Assembly (NCBI GenBank): GCA_963575745.1
Contig: CAUYUJ010020606.1
Location: forward strand, 62,001 to 126,000
Origin: Prorocentrum cordatum
Lineage: Eukaryota; Sar; Dinophyceae; Prorocentrales; Prorocentraceae
DNA: 64,000 bases
Direction: 5' to 3'
Of the stretch, positions 22,667 to 32,499 are shown one piece after another (positions within the stretch are counted from its first letter, which is position 1; each line of letters begins with the position of its first letter). The notes below the pieces were generated by a model. The model worked only from the letters and a program-made list of their open reading frames with translations, ran no database searches and had not been told where the DNA came from. A program made the position numbers and the translations under genes.

Positions 22667-23695
22667 ATGGATGGGCGACCGATCGATGACGGTCCTGACA
22701 TCCCTGGTGCGATGACGACCGCGTCGCCAGTCGACGACCGCGCGGCCAGCGGATTGGCAGACTCAAGGCATCCTCACCCTGGATCGCAGGACACCATCCC
22801 TCCGGGGCAGCCGTCGCCCCTCGCCCCCTGGGATGTGAGTGCCCCCGCCGACCCCTCGCGCACACGAGAACCGATGGCCTTCAGCCAAACGGGAAGATGG
22901 GGAGATACGTTCAAACCCGCGATACACACTGATATAGCGACCTTCAGTCGCTTCCCTGGATTTGATAACGACAGGCATGTCGCCCTCCCGCCTAGCCTAT
23001 CCCCCTCTCTCACCCCCGCCCTTCCCATGCCCATTGCTGGGCGCCCAATCTCCTTCTCTCCAGGCGGTGCTGGGCAGAGCTGGATCGCCCACGGCGATGC
23101 CAGGATTACGGGGGGCGAGGGCCCCACTCCTGAGCAGGCGAATCCCCCCACGGACCCAGGGTTGTTTGGGCCACGTACTGGCGTTTGGCAGAGGGATGCC
23201 CCCAACGACCGACCCAGGGGCTTCAACGACGATGATGGGGGGACCAGGGATTTGGCCCCCCAAATGGTGACCGCGGGGGCGTCGGGAGGGGAGACAGGCA
23301 GACGCCCGCCCTCGGTCCCGACTCGCATCAAAGAGGCTTGCGCCTTCACTCCGCCGAACGTCCCCTCCTGGACGCTTCTGCGCAGAGAGAAGCAGCCATC
23401 AGCTGCGAATCGGACATGGAAGAGGGGCCTTCAGCCCCTGGAGCGATCCGTGACACAGCAGAGCGAGCCTTCAGCTCGAGGCCCCGAGGCACATCTAACT
23501 ACCTCAGAGTTGACGAGCCTTCGGCTCGAGAACCGGAGACGGCGCCAATGGTCGTCGAGAGTGCTGCTGGACATGTGGCCACGAGCGGCGACGGGAGGCG
23601 CCGCTCACCCGCCGCCTTTCCTGGAGTTGACAGCGCTGAGCACACAGAGAGTGGGCCTTCAGCCCGAGGAGCTTCCAGCGAGACAGCAGCTTTGA
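22667..23695 (+). CDS. Retrotransposon N-terminal segment (frame 2)
   Basis: Starts MDGRPIDDGPDIPGAMTTAS and is Pro/Gly/Asp-rich and probably disordered. I recognise no domain. ATG 22,667 was chosen as the first in-frame ATG after the leader relic. The protein-like reading is good to roughly residue 230 (about 23,380). After that the 168-residue repeats are read one frame over (frame 1), so the last third of this ORF to 23,695 is probably an out-of-frame tail. A frame change somewhere in 23,330-23,420 is inferred. Its position at the start of a LINE-type element corresponds to where a gag-like ORF1 usually lies, but no RNA-binding motif is visible. Confidence 0.55.
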   Translation: MDGRPIDDGPDIPGAMTTASPVDDRAASGLADSRHPHPGSQDTIPPGQPSPLAPWDVSAPADPSRTREPMAFSQTGRWGDTFKPAIHTDIATFSRFPGFDNDRHVALPPSLSPSLTPALPMPIAGRPISFSPGGAGQSWIAHGDARITGGEGPTPEQANPPTDPGLFGPRTGVWQRDAPNDRPRGFNDDDGGTRDLAPQMVTAGASGGETGRRPPSVPTRIKEACAFTPPNVPSWTLLRREKQPSAANRTWKRGLQPLERSVTQQSEPSARGPEAHLTTSELTSLRLENRRRRQWSSRVLLDMWPRAATGGAAHPPPFLELTALSTQRVGLQPEELPARQQL

Positions 23696-26034
23696 TCGAC
23701 CCAGCAGCCTGGGACGCCCCGAGCGGGCGCCTCGGCGCTGAGGTCGATGCAGCGACCAGTCAACTCCCTGGACATTCCCGTAACCCTGAAGACTTTCGTC
23801 AGCCATCCGCCCCCCAGTGGGGCAGCCGCGGACGTGACGAGCCTTCAGCTCGAGATTCTCACACTGAACGAGCCTTCAGCTCGATGGTCCAAGGCGCAGC
23901 GGAATGCAGCAGAATGGACATAGAAGATGGGCCTTCAGCCCTCGTAGCGACCTGTGACGCAGCAGAACGAGCCTTCAGCTCGAGACTCCAAGGCGCATCC
24001 AGCAACCCCAGAGGTGACGAGCCTTCAGCTCGAGAATCGGGGACGGCACCAATGGCCCTCGGGAGTGCCGCTGGGTACGTGGCCGCTAGCGGCGATAGCC
24101 GTCGCCGCGCGCCCACCGCCCTCCCTGGAGTTGACAGCGCTGCGCACTTGGAGAACGGGCCTTCAGCCCGAGGCACCCCCAGCGAGACAGCAGCGCTGAC
24201 CGACCCCGCTGCCCGTGACGCCCCAAGCGGGCTGCTCGGGCCCGAGGGCGATGCATCGACCTGTCTTCTCCCTGGGCACTCCTGAAACCCTGAAGACTTT
24301 CGTCAGCCGCCCGCCCCCCAGTCGGACAGGTGCGGGCGCGAAGAGTCTTCAGCTCCAGATTCTCATACTGAACGAGCCTTCAGCTCGAGGGTCCAAGGCG
24401 TAGCGGGATGCAGCAGAATGGATGTAGACGATGGGCCTTCAGCCCTTGGAGCTACCAGCGACGCAGCAGAGCGAGCCCTCAGCTCAAGACTCCAGGGCGC
24501 ACCCAGCAACCTCAGAGGTGACGAGCCTTCAGCTCGAGAATCGGGGACGGCACCAGCGGTCCTCGGGAGTGCCGCTGGGCATGTGGCCTCGGGCGGCGAC
24601 GGGAGTCGCCGCACGCCCGCCGCCCCTCCTGGAGTTGGCAGCATCGCACGCGCAGAGAATGGGCCTTCAGCCCGGGGAGCACCCAGAGAGACAGGAGCCT
24701 TGACCGACGTCGCAGTCCGGGATGCCCCGAGCGGGCCGTTCGGAGCCGAGGGCGATGCATCGAACAGCCAGCTCCCTGGGCACTCCCGGAATTCCGAAGA
24801 CTTTCGTCAGACATCCGCCCCCCAGTCGAACAGTCGCGGACGTGACGAGCCTTCAGCTCGAGATTCTCGCACTGAACGAGCCTTCAGCTCGAGGGCCCAA
24901 GGCGCATCGGGATGCAGCAGAGCGGACATAGAAGACGGGCCTTCAGCTTTCGTAGCGACCTGTGACGCAGCAGAGCGAGCCTTCAGCTCGAGGCTCCAAG
25001 GCGCGGCCAGCAATCTCAGAGAAGACGAGCCTTCAGCTCGAGAATCGGAGACGGCACCAGTGGTAGTCGAGAGTGCCGCGGGGCATGTGGCCACGAGCGG
25101 CGGCGGGAGGTGCCGCTCGCCCGCCGCCTTTCCTGGAGTTGACTGCGCTGAACACACGGAGAATGGGCCTTCAGCCCGAGGAGCTCCTAGCGAGATAGCA
25201 GCTTTGATCGACCCAGCAGCCTGGGGCGCCCCAGGCGGGCGCCTCGGCACTGTGGTCGGTGCTACGGCCAGTCGACTCCCTGGACACTCCCGTAATCCCG
25301 AAGACTTTCGTCAGCCACCCGCCCCCCAGTCGGACAGTCGCGGGCGTGGCGAGCCTTCAGCTCGAGACTCCCACGCTGAACGAGCCTTCAGCTCGAGGGT
25401 CCAAGGCGTACCGGGTAACCACAGATGTGGCGAGCCTTCAGCTCAAGACCCAGAAACAGCCCCAATGGACTTAGAGAGAGGCGCCGAGGTCGTGACTACG
25501 AACGGAGACGACCTCGACCCTCCTGGGTCTCCTGACGCCCTTCCCCCTGGAGGTGCGGGCGCGGACGCCGGAGTCGCGCCCAGCCCCCGCGCAGCGAACC
25601 TCGCAGAAGGAACTGGCCTTCAGCCAGGAGGAAGAGAGCGAGAGACGGGCGAGCCTGGTAGCATTGGCCGCAGAGAGGCGCTGGGACGATCGATCGTAAC
25701 TGGCCTTCCCTGGGAGCGACGGCTGGATGGTCCACGAGACTGCCTCGCGCGCCCAACGCCACCAGGATCTCTGCCGATCACGCCGTCGGGGCAGGTTCCC
25801 TGGGCGATCAGATCGATCACCCCGCACCTCCGATCGACACGGGCGGATCGCCCTGTGCCTCCCCTCCCTCGCCTACCTCCTCCTCTCCCAATTTTTCCCC
25901 TCCCGACCCACCTCCTGGGCTGGGGCGTCTCGGTAGCTCCCCGGGCGGCCGCGGTCGCGGCCACCAAGGTCCGTCTCAAGATCGTGAACGGGGGCCACTC
26001 CTATGGACGGACAACGGCTCTCCCTTTGCGTTAA
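23338..26034 (+). CDS. Repeat protein segment with 168-aa tandem units (frame 1)
   Basis: Contains four tandem units at an exact 504-bp spacing (anchor 'gacgagccttc' at 23,512, 24,016, 24,520, 25,024) and a last shorter unit about 99 bp smaller. Each unit carries words such as EPSARE, ETAP, AGHVA, NPEDFRQ and ERAFSSR. The units differ by substitutions but keep the frame. The second unit has a TGA at 24,283 where the others read Arg (GHSRNPEDF), so the segment is broken by a stop, and the frame stays open after it. After 25,480 the sequence becomes Pro/Arg-rich. Frame 1 closes at 26,034, where frame 0 is already open and protein-like. Function unknown; Ala/Ser/Pro-rich composition suggests a disordered protein. 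Confidence 0.6.
23423..25480 (+). repeat. 504-bp tandem array rich in CTTCA-loop hairpins
   Basis: Same DNA as the repeat protein. Each unit holds about seven mini-hairpins in which an invariant CTTCA (once CTTCG) loop is closed by a short complementary stem: GGGGC/GCCCC at 23,424, CGAGC/GCTCG at 23,464, 23,514, 23,838 and 23,869, and GGGC/GCCC at about 23,651. Confidence 0.9.
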
Positions 26035-26737
26035 GACACGCGGCCTCCGGAGGTCCCTTCACGGCCGACCCGCCCTCCTATCCTTCCCCTGACCTTGTCC
26101 TGGAGGAAGAGTTGCGGAGGGAAAACCAGTCTGCCCCCTCGGAAGCTGAGGGCCCTAGTCAAGCCCAGAGAGACAGAGGACAATACGCTGCCGACCTCCA
26201 CGCTCGATGGCTGGACGCCACAGGGCACGCGAACGCTGGCTGGGCAGCCATTCGGGAGGCGGGCGGGCCCATGTGTGGCCCGCGCGTGGCGGACGCCAGG
26301 GTCACTGAACGCCCTCCGTCGTCACCTCGTGCGCATCGACGGTCCTTGGCGCGAGCTCCCCGACCGGGGGACACCGAGGACCCCGCGCGAGACCAGCAAC
26401 CTTGAGCTCCTCACACACTATGCGTGGAGGCGACACCGGCCAGGCCACCCAGGCATACGAGCAGGCAGCCCCATGCGCGCAGCTTCGGCAGAAGCTGCCC
26501 TCCCTGGACTTGGCTCGTGCGGCTTGCGAGCCATTTCAGCCCCGACCCTTGCCATCCTGGATCTCTCCTGGCTCGTCTGGTCCATCACTGGAGGAGATTG
26601 CGAGGGGCGTTTTGGGGGAGTGCAACCAGACCCGATACAGGTCCTTGCCTTTCGCTTTGCAAGCATCACCCATGACCCCAGTATAAGAAGGGAAAGACTG
26701 GACGCCGACAACCCCTCTGTGACGGAAAGGCACCTGG
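26020..26737 (+). CDS. Retrotransposon segment with shifting frames
   Basis: Protein-like reading passes through frame 0 (about 26,020-26,300; for example PSPDLVLEEELRRENQSAP and YAADLHARWLDATGHANAGW), then frame 1 (about 26,300-26,400; ALRRHLVRIDGPW), then frame 2 (from about 26,402; AYEQAAPCAQLRQKLPSLDL) with a stop at 26,684. No ORF covers it all. I read it as continuous coding sequence with several small indels. No domain is recognised. Confidence 0.4.
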
Positions 26738-27949
26738 ATGCTCCGAGACCCCACTGGACGATGCTGCATCACCTGTCACAGGTGGGCTAACCCATGGAGC
26801 TACAACCAAGGTGAGCAGCGAACAGGTGACCTCCCGCCGGGTCACCCAGACGCAGGCTCGGACCAGCCACCCAACAGGCACGCGCTCGACCTCCTGGACA
26901 CCACCCTGCTGTTGCAGCTTGTCAGAGCGGGCATGCGGTATGCCCCAATCGCAGAGCATCTCTACTCCCCAACCCAACCTGGCCCCTCTGACTTCACCCC
27001 GACCTGGCTCGTGGGTGAACTCCTGGGAACCTGGAGACATATGGTGGCCCAAGCCTCAGGCCTGACTGAAATCGGGGCGTACGAAGGCACCGTAGCCCTC
27101 GAGGACTTCGGGGGCGATTGGCAACTCCGCACAGCAACGGTCTCCCTTGCGCTTCTCTGTTCCGCGCCAGACTCCTGGGCCCTCAACGTCTGCCAGGAAA
27201 TACGTCGCGTCATCAGGGCCAGCCCCGAAGGACGACTAGACGGCTGGTTCCCTCCGCATCTCTATCACGACGGCCCAGGCACGCACCCGCCATCGCATTG
27301 GAGGGCCCCCCAGTCTAGCAGGACAACCACAACCGTAGCCATAGGGCCGAACACCGTGGTGCACCTGGACGATCTCCGCTGGCTAAGCGACACCATCGGG
27401 GGGGATCACCTAGACCGCGCTATAAGCGACGCGCGAGATGGCACGGACCTCAGCAGACGCTGGTGGCACAACAGAGACAGTCCACACTCCCAGGCAGCCG
27501 AGGTCATGAGAGGCGCACTACAAGCAGCAGCGCGCGCCGACTGGCGCCCCATACAGGCCCAAATGGGACAAGGTACCCCACTGGGAAACCTCGTCACAGA
27601 CGCCGTTATCCGGCGCCTGGAGACAGACAGTGGGGGCCGTGGCCACGCGCGTGCTGGATGCCCCAGCGGTGGACACTCTCCCATGGATGTGGACGACTCC
27701 GGGCGCGACAGGAGGGGCCCCACTGGCGGAGAGGGGGTCGGAGCGACAGTTCCCCGCAGACCCCCTCCAGAGCCGGTGGGAGACCTATCCCACGCGGAGC
27801 GCTCCCAGCAAGGGGCCTTCATCGACGAGGTGCGGCGAATCAGGAGGATGGTAGCCAGCAGCTCCGTCACCCCAGGTATGCGGTGGAGCAGAATCCTGGT
27901 CCCCTTCCATATGGGGCACTGCGACGGACAGGGGTCGAAGAGTGCTTGA
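26738..27949 (+). CDS. Retrotransposon ORF, unknown function (frame 2), 403 aa
   Basis: Begins with an ATG (MLRDPTGRCCITCHRW, with CCxxC close to the start) and has a globular-looking middle: LDLLDTTLLLQLVRAGMRY, TWLVGELLGTWRHMVAQASG and ATVSLALLCSAPDSWALNVC, then a Pro/Gly/Arg-rich tail with a MDVDD word like the one in the upstream repeats. No family is recognised. It ends at 27,949, overlapping by about 100 bases the next open frame (frame 0), so the junction is best explained by a frame change between 27,851 and 27,949. Confidence 0.5.
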   Translation: MLRDPTGRCCITCHRWANPWSYNQGEQRTGDLPPGHPDAGSDQPPNRHALDLLDTTLLLQLVRAGMRYAPIAEHLYSPTQPGPSDFTPTWLVGELLGTWRHMVAQASGLTEIGAYEGTVALEDFGGDWQLRTATVSLALLCSAPDSWALNVCQEIRRVIRASPEGRLDGWFPPHLYHDGPGTHPPSHWRAPQSSRTTTTVAIGPNTVVHLDDLRWLSDTIGGDHLDRAISDARDGTDLSRRWWHNRDSPHSQAAEVMRGALQAAARADWRPIQAQMGQGTPLGNLVTDAVIRRLETDSGGRGHARAGCPSGGHSPMDVDDSGRDRRGPTGGEGVGATVPRRPPPEPVGDLSHAERSQQGAFIDEVRRIRRMVASSSVTPGMRWSRILVPFHMGHCDGQGSKSA

Positions 27950-30900
27950 GCGGGCCTTTAGGAACATAAATATCAGTACTACCATTATCGACCAGGCAGC
28001 CACCTGGTGGAGATCGCGAGGCGTGCTCTCGTACAGAGACGCCCAGAGGGTCCTCGCGTCTGAAGCAGACGCATCTTCGAGGGCCACCGGATCCACTCTC
28101 GAGGCAGCCGAAATAGGCAGCTACATTGCACCACAGCTGCAGGAACGAATGATGCTGCACCTGGATGCGAATGGTTCCCTACAGACCGCCATCCTGTCAG
28201 GGGATCGGCAAGCAGTAGAGGCTGGAGCTAGGTTGCGAGCGGAGCAGGCCAGGAGCGAGCAGGGGTCGAATCCAAGGAATCACTGGCCCACGCCCGAAGA
28301 AAGAGCACGCCCTGGAGCCGAGGCTGCGACCGTGGAGGCTGCGAGCACAACCGCGCCCTGGAGTGCGGACATACGACAGTTGCTCAACCGAGCGAACTGT
28401 GCCATCCCGCAGGGCAGGCTACCACCAGGCAGCACAAGAGAAGAGCTCCTGGACAGGCTCATCCGCACACTTGACGCCAGACAGCGGGACGAAGAGGGCG
28501 CGGGCAGAGGGGCCATGCCCGCCCCCGAAGGAAGGGCCTCCGTCAACGGAGATCAGGCACAGTGCCTGGCGCAGAGTTTACTGCTGGATCACAGGGCAGA
28601 TGGGCAACCAGGTTCCTGGATCTCCAGAGCCCTGTGGCTCTGCCTGGCGCCACGCTACTTCCCCCTCTTGAGGCCAGTGCTGACTGTGCGGGCAGTGGAC
28701 TCCCGGCCCTACGACGTACCCTACCGCTGGATGACGAGAGCCGAGATTCACACGCCGGAGGACGTGGTCACCTGTCTCCGGGGGGAGGTGCCAGAAGCCG
28801 ATCTAGCACCATACTCGGAATTCACTAACCTGCAAATCCAAGCTCTCATCTGTCACCTCAGCGAGGCGGCTAGCATGACACACCTGGACGCCAGCGTCTC
28901 CGCCAGAGCCCTCATCGAGAGCCTGGGGGGCGGCCTTGCCCAGATTGGCCACCCCCCAGGAGACAGCGCCAGACTTCCCCCGGAAAACATGGACGCTGTA
29001 GAAGTCCCACCATGGGACTTGGACGTAGGGACTCCCCTATGCATGATCTGCAGCGAAGATATCCTGGGTTTCGCAGAAGTCTTGATGCCGTGCGGGCACT
29101 TGTTCCACGCCGAGTGTCTGAGCCAGTGGAGGGTGAGCCAGCCAACACAGGCCCACTCCTACGGAAGATGTTTCCCAGTAGACTGCCCCATTTGCCGCTC
29201 CAACGACAGGGGTAGCATCGCCGTTAGGCTGCCAGGTCGAGTCTGCGACGCTGATGCCGCTGCGGTTGCGGTACCACCAGACCTCCTACAACTCCGCGAC
29301 GGTACCTTAGCCCCGCTACAGCCTTTCCTGGGCCTGCAGGAGCTAGCCGAGGGCGTCAGACACCTTGCCCTGGACCTGGACTGCCTCAGAGCGCAGGCAC
29401 TCTCCATTCGACGGCCCCACACAGATGTTACGCTGTCGGACATGCGCAGGATCCACGAGCATGTGAGAGGGAGGAGGGCCGCCCTGGAGATGCAACAGGC
29501 CCCAATGGACGCGGACGGAACTCCACCCGACGGTGGAGGCGGCACGGACCCCGATGGCTCGCACAGCAGCTCGCAGAACCCTGGGTCCCCGCTCCCACCA
29601 CGACCCCTCGGCCCCACTAGCAGGGCGAATAGGATGCGACAAGCCCCGCGGATCACTCTCGGGAGATGGGCCCTACTTCTCGGACGCAACCCTCCAGAGG
29701 ACGAACCCAGGAGGAGAGGGCCCATGGGGCTTCCGGTGGGACTGCTAACCACTGCCGCCCGAGATTGCAGCCGACCTGATAATTTCCAGAACCGCGTACG
29801 TTGGCGACCGAGTAGCCGACGAGACTGGAGTCACTTTTCCCCTGCAGGCCCCGACGCCTGGGAGCAGATCAAAGCCTTGGTCACGGAGCGCAGGGACCAG
29901 TCCCCCGGGAGCGCCGTCCCAACGATCCTCATGGTAGACGCGCAAGCTGCACAGATGGATGCCGCCCTGGCGGCAGCTTCAGCGGCGGGATGCCCGTGCT
30001 GTGTCCTCGCCCTGGCCACTGAGGGAGTGCCTTCTCCTGGAGGACCGGATCCCATCGAGCTCGCGACCCTGGCAAACGCGCAGTGGGGCTATCGAGCGGC
30101 CAGCAGGATTACTCACCTCGTCCCGATCGGTTACCCCTGCCGAACTGGCAAGCCCAGCCCCCCAATGCAGCAGCTCTTTGCGGCGCAATTTGACATAGCA
30201 GGCAGGACGCTGCGCACGATTCTGCTCCCGTCAATTGTCGTGCACTGGGGAGGGAGGACAGGGGACGCCTCGGACGCACTTCACATCCGAACCCCCGAGA
30301 GCGGCAACGACGGCGTCGTCGCTCAGATCATTCGATGGAAGGAAGAGCTAAGGCAATCCCGCAGCGGCGCGATCACTGCCGAGTGGGTCACCACGAGGGT
30401 GCAACTCCCCAGAGACGAGCTTCTAAGGCACCAGGGACTCGAGATGCTCTTCCATCATGTTCTTCGCTGTCGGGCAGCGAGGCCCATGAGTTGGGAAGAC
30501 GGCCTACGCGCCCCCCTGGACAACTTGCAAGCGGCAGCTCAAATCACCACGCTGGCTCACCAGACAGCGTGCATCTGGAGGACCCACGAGACGAGCGACT
30601 CAGTGCACATCCCGGTTCCTCCCAGAGCAGTATGCTTAGCCCTTTCCATTGCTTCCGCAACAGCCGGAGCCATGGGGCACAGGGTTGGGATTTGCGGGAC
30701 AGGGCTCCTCCTGCTCGCTACTCCAGAAAGGATTGCCGCCCCCGTCCTGAGGCACCTCCGGGACGAGCTCCCGCGCATCTTTGGAGACGGATCCTCCTCG
30801 CCAGCACTAGGACCACGACGTATCCTTCTGGAAGGACCCTGGGATGGTGGACCCTCTTTTGTACGACTTTCCGACCCCGAGGACGGCTTTCACCTGCGGT

Positions 30901-32498
30901 GGAACCTCGCAGACATGGGACAGACGCGGCCGACTGACGTCATGCAAGCCGTAGAGGCCACCACCGGACCTGACACTGTCGAGCAAGCCTCCACCGTGTA
31001 CGCCTGGTTCCCGGACGTCTCTGATTACAGGTACATGACACAAGTTCGCATACGCCTGGCGGCGGCCGATGCCATGGCAGCAGCCTGTGTAGGCACCAGC
31101 TGCATAGTGATCGGAGCCCAGACCATCAGGATCTTCCCCGCGACGCCAAGCAGGGATCCCATGCACAGAGCAGCTGGGGTACCCAGGGAGCTTCAGGATC
31201 ACGTGGGCGCACTGGCCAGCATCGCCGTCCGGCAAGCCCCCAGGCGCGCCATTCAGCTTCAAATACTCGAGATCACCACAATGGATAGGCACCGGACGCA
31301 GCTTGGAGAAGTTCGCCCTCGCAGCATGCGCCCAGACGCGTGGCTCCCTGGGCACAGCACGCTCCGGCTCTACTCAGCTGCGGTCGGCTCGGCGAATGCG
31401 CAGATGCTAACCCGGCTCTGGCCGCTGCCGGACGGCCCGAACGGTGCCTCGCACCCGGCCAACACCAGAGCCGCCCCACCTGTCATCACAGACGACTGGC
31501 TACGGGACAATGCCAGGGCAATGAACAGGAGCGCTCCCAACACGGTGCCCAGCGTGCTTCAGGGAAGCGGCCTGCGGGACTACGAGACAGTCCTCCAGCC
31601 CGGAGAATACATGCTCGCAGCAATAGCGGCCGGTGGAGCTGTCGAGGTCACCACGAGCGGCGAAGCTGGCTTCCTCTTCACTTCAGTCCCCACCTGGGTG
31701 ACGATGCTCCTCCCTGCGGACGCTGACATCAGAGCGGCCGCGAGAGATGCAGACAGACCACAAGCCAGACTGAAGCTGCAGCTCGCCACTTGTCCAATTC
31801 ACGTTGCACGCCTGGAGTCCGCCCCTGCGGCGACTCCAACTCCCGCCTCCGTGGGGCTGCGGGTCGACGCACCTTCCCAGCAACCGCTCCCCAGACGCAC
31901 CACTGCATCCCTCAATCCACTCCCTGGACCAGCCAGGCCCACGCACTTCCCAGATCTAGCAGAGGTGCTTGTGAGCGCATGTAGACCCTCCCCGGCCGAC
32001 CTGGTGCGAGCCGACGAAGATGCAGTAGGCATCGTGCGGGGCATGCTGGGTAGATTCGCTGCAGTCGTCCCTGAGCAAGCGGTCCACGACATGGCGCGGG
32101 GGGTACAGCGCCGGATCGCCCTCGAAATCCGAAGGCAACTCGAAGGCCGGCCCATGCAGAGGTACAACTGGGACATGTTTGCCGCGATCTGGATCCTGCA
32201 GCTAGCCAACCCGGGGAACCTGGACCGTGACCGCGTCTGGCAACTCATCCGGGAAATCGGGATACGAGAGGAAGTCACGAGACAGCTCCCCTTCACGCAA
32301 TGGCTCGCGCCTGAACCTGACGCCACTTACTCAGCACACCAGCCGTGGCTCGAGGTCCCTGCATCCAGAGGTGCCCACGTTGACGCCGCCACCGCGCATC
32401 CCATCCCAGAAAATGTCACCAGCGCCCTGGACGCCCTAATCAATCAACAGGCTCTCCAACCTCCACTGGGAGTAGCGGCAGCGCCACGATCCGGGTAG
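27942..32498 (+). CDS. RING-H2 protein segment of the retrotransposon (frame 0), about 1,500 aa
   Basis: Long single-frame segment; the frame is open from about 27,851 and has no obvious own ATG at its start, so it is probably reached from upstream. A RING-H2 finger lies at residues 367-418 counted from 27,942: C367-x2-C370, C384-x-H386-x2-H389-x2-C392, C415-x2-C418, with the typical PCGHLFHAEC core. RING-H2 domains bind two zinc ions and usually give E3 ubiquitin ligase activity. The remaining 1,100 residues look folded (SIASATAGAMGHRVGICGTG; AAADAMAAACVGTSCIVIG) but match nothing I know. The stop at 32,496 falls where frame 1 is open, so coding probably continues. A RING in a LINE-type element is unusual; a role in ubiquitination of host or element proteins is inference only. 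Confidence 0.7.
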   Translation: MLERAFRNINISTTIIDQAATWWRSRGVLSYRDAQRVLASEADASSRATGSTLEAAEIGSYIAPQLQERMMLHLDANGSLQTAILSGDRQAVEAGARLRAEQARSEQGSNPRNHWPTPEERARPGAEAATVEAASTTAPWSADIRQLLNRANCAIPQGRLPPGSTREELLDRLIRTLDARQRDEEGAGRGAMPAPEGRASVNGDQAQCLAQSLLLDHRADGQPGSWISRALWLCLAPRYFPLLRPVLTVRAVDSRPYDVPYRWMTRAEIHTPEDVVTCLRGEVPEADLAPYSEFTNLQIQALICHLSEAASMTHLDASVSARALIESLGGGLAQIGHPPGDSARLPPENMDAVEVPPWDLDVGTPLCMICSEDILGFAEVLMPCGHLFHAECLSQWRVSQPTQAHSYGRCFPVDCPICRSNDRGSIAVRLPGRVCDADAAAVAVPPDLLQLRDGTLAPLQPFLGLQELAEGVRHLALDLDCLRAQALSIRRPHTDVTLSDMRRIHEHVRGRRAALEMQQAPMDADGTPPDGGGGTDPDGSHSSSQNPGSPLPPRPLGPTSRANRMRQAPRITLGRWALLLGRNPPEDEPRRRGPMGLPVGLLTTAARDCSRPDNFQNRVRWRPSSRRDWSHFSPAGPDAWEQIKALVTERRDQSPGSAVPTILMVDAQAAQMDAALAAASAAGCPCCVLALATEGVPSPGGPDPIELATLANAQWGYRAASRITHLVPIGYPCRTGKPSPPMQQLFAAQFDIAGRTLRTILLPSIVVHWGGRTGDASDALHIRTPESGNDGVVAQIIRWKEELRQSRSGAITAEWVTTRVQLPRDELLRHQGLEMLFHHVLRCRAARPMSWEDGLRAPLDNLQAAAQITTLAHQTACIWRTHETSDSVHIPVPPRAVCLALSIASATAGAMGHRVGICGTGLLLLATPERIAAPVLRHLRDELPRIFGDGSSSPALGPRRILLEGPWDGGPSFVRLSDPEDGFHLRWNLADMGQTRPTDVMQAVEATTGPDTVEQASTVYAWFPDVSDYRYMTQVRIRLAAADAMAAACVGTSCIVIGAQTIRIFPATPSRDPMHRAAGVPRELQDHVGALASIAVRQAPRRAIQLQILEITTMDRHRTQLGEVRPRSMRPDAWLPGHSTLRLYSAAVGSANAQMLTRLWPLPDGPNGASHPANTRAAPPVITDDWLRDNARAMNRSAPNTVPSVLQGSGLRDYETVLQPGEYMLAAIAAGGAVEVTTSGEAGFLFTSVPTWVTMLLPADADIRAAARDADRPQARLKLQLATCPIHVARLESAPAATPTPASVGLRVDAPSQQPLPRRTTASLNPLPGPARPTHFPDLAEVLVSACRPSPADLVRADEDAVGIVRGMLGRFAAVVPEQAVHDMARGVQRRIALEIRRQLEGRPMQRYNWDMFAAIWILQLANPGNLDRDRVWQLIREIGIREEVTRQLPFTQWLAPEPDATYSAHQPWLEVPASRGAHVDAATAHPIPENVTSALDALINQQALQPPLGVAAAPRSG

Positions 32499-32499
32499 A

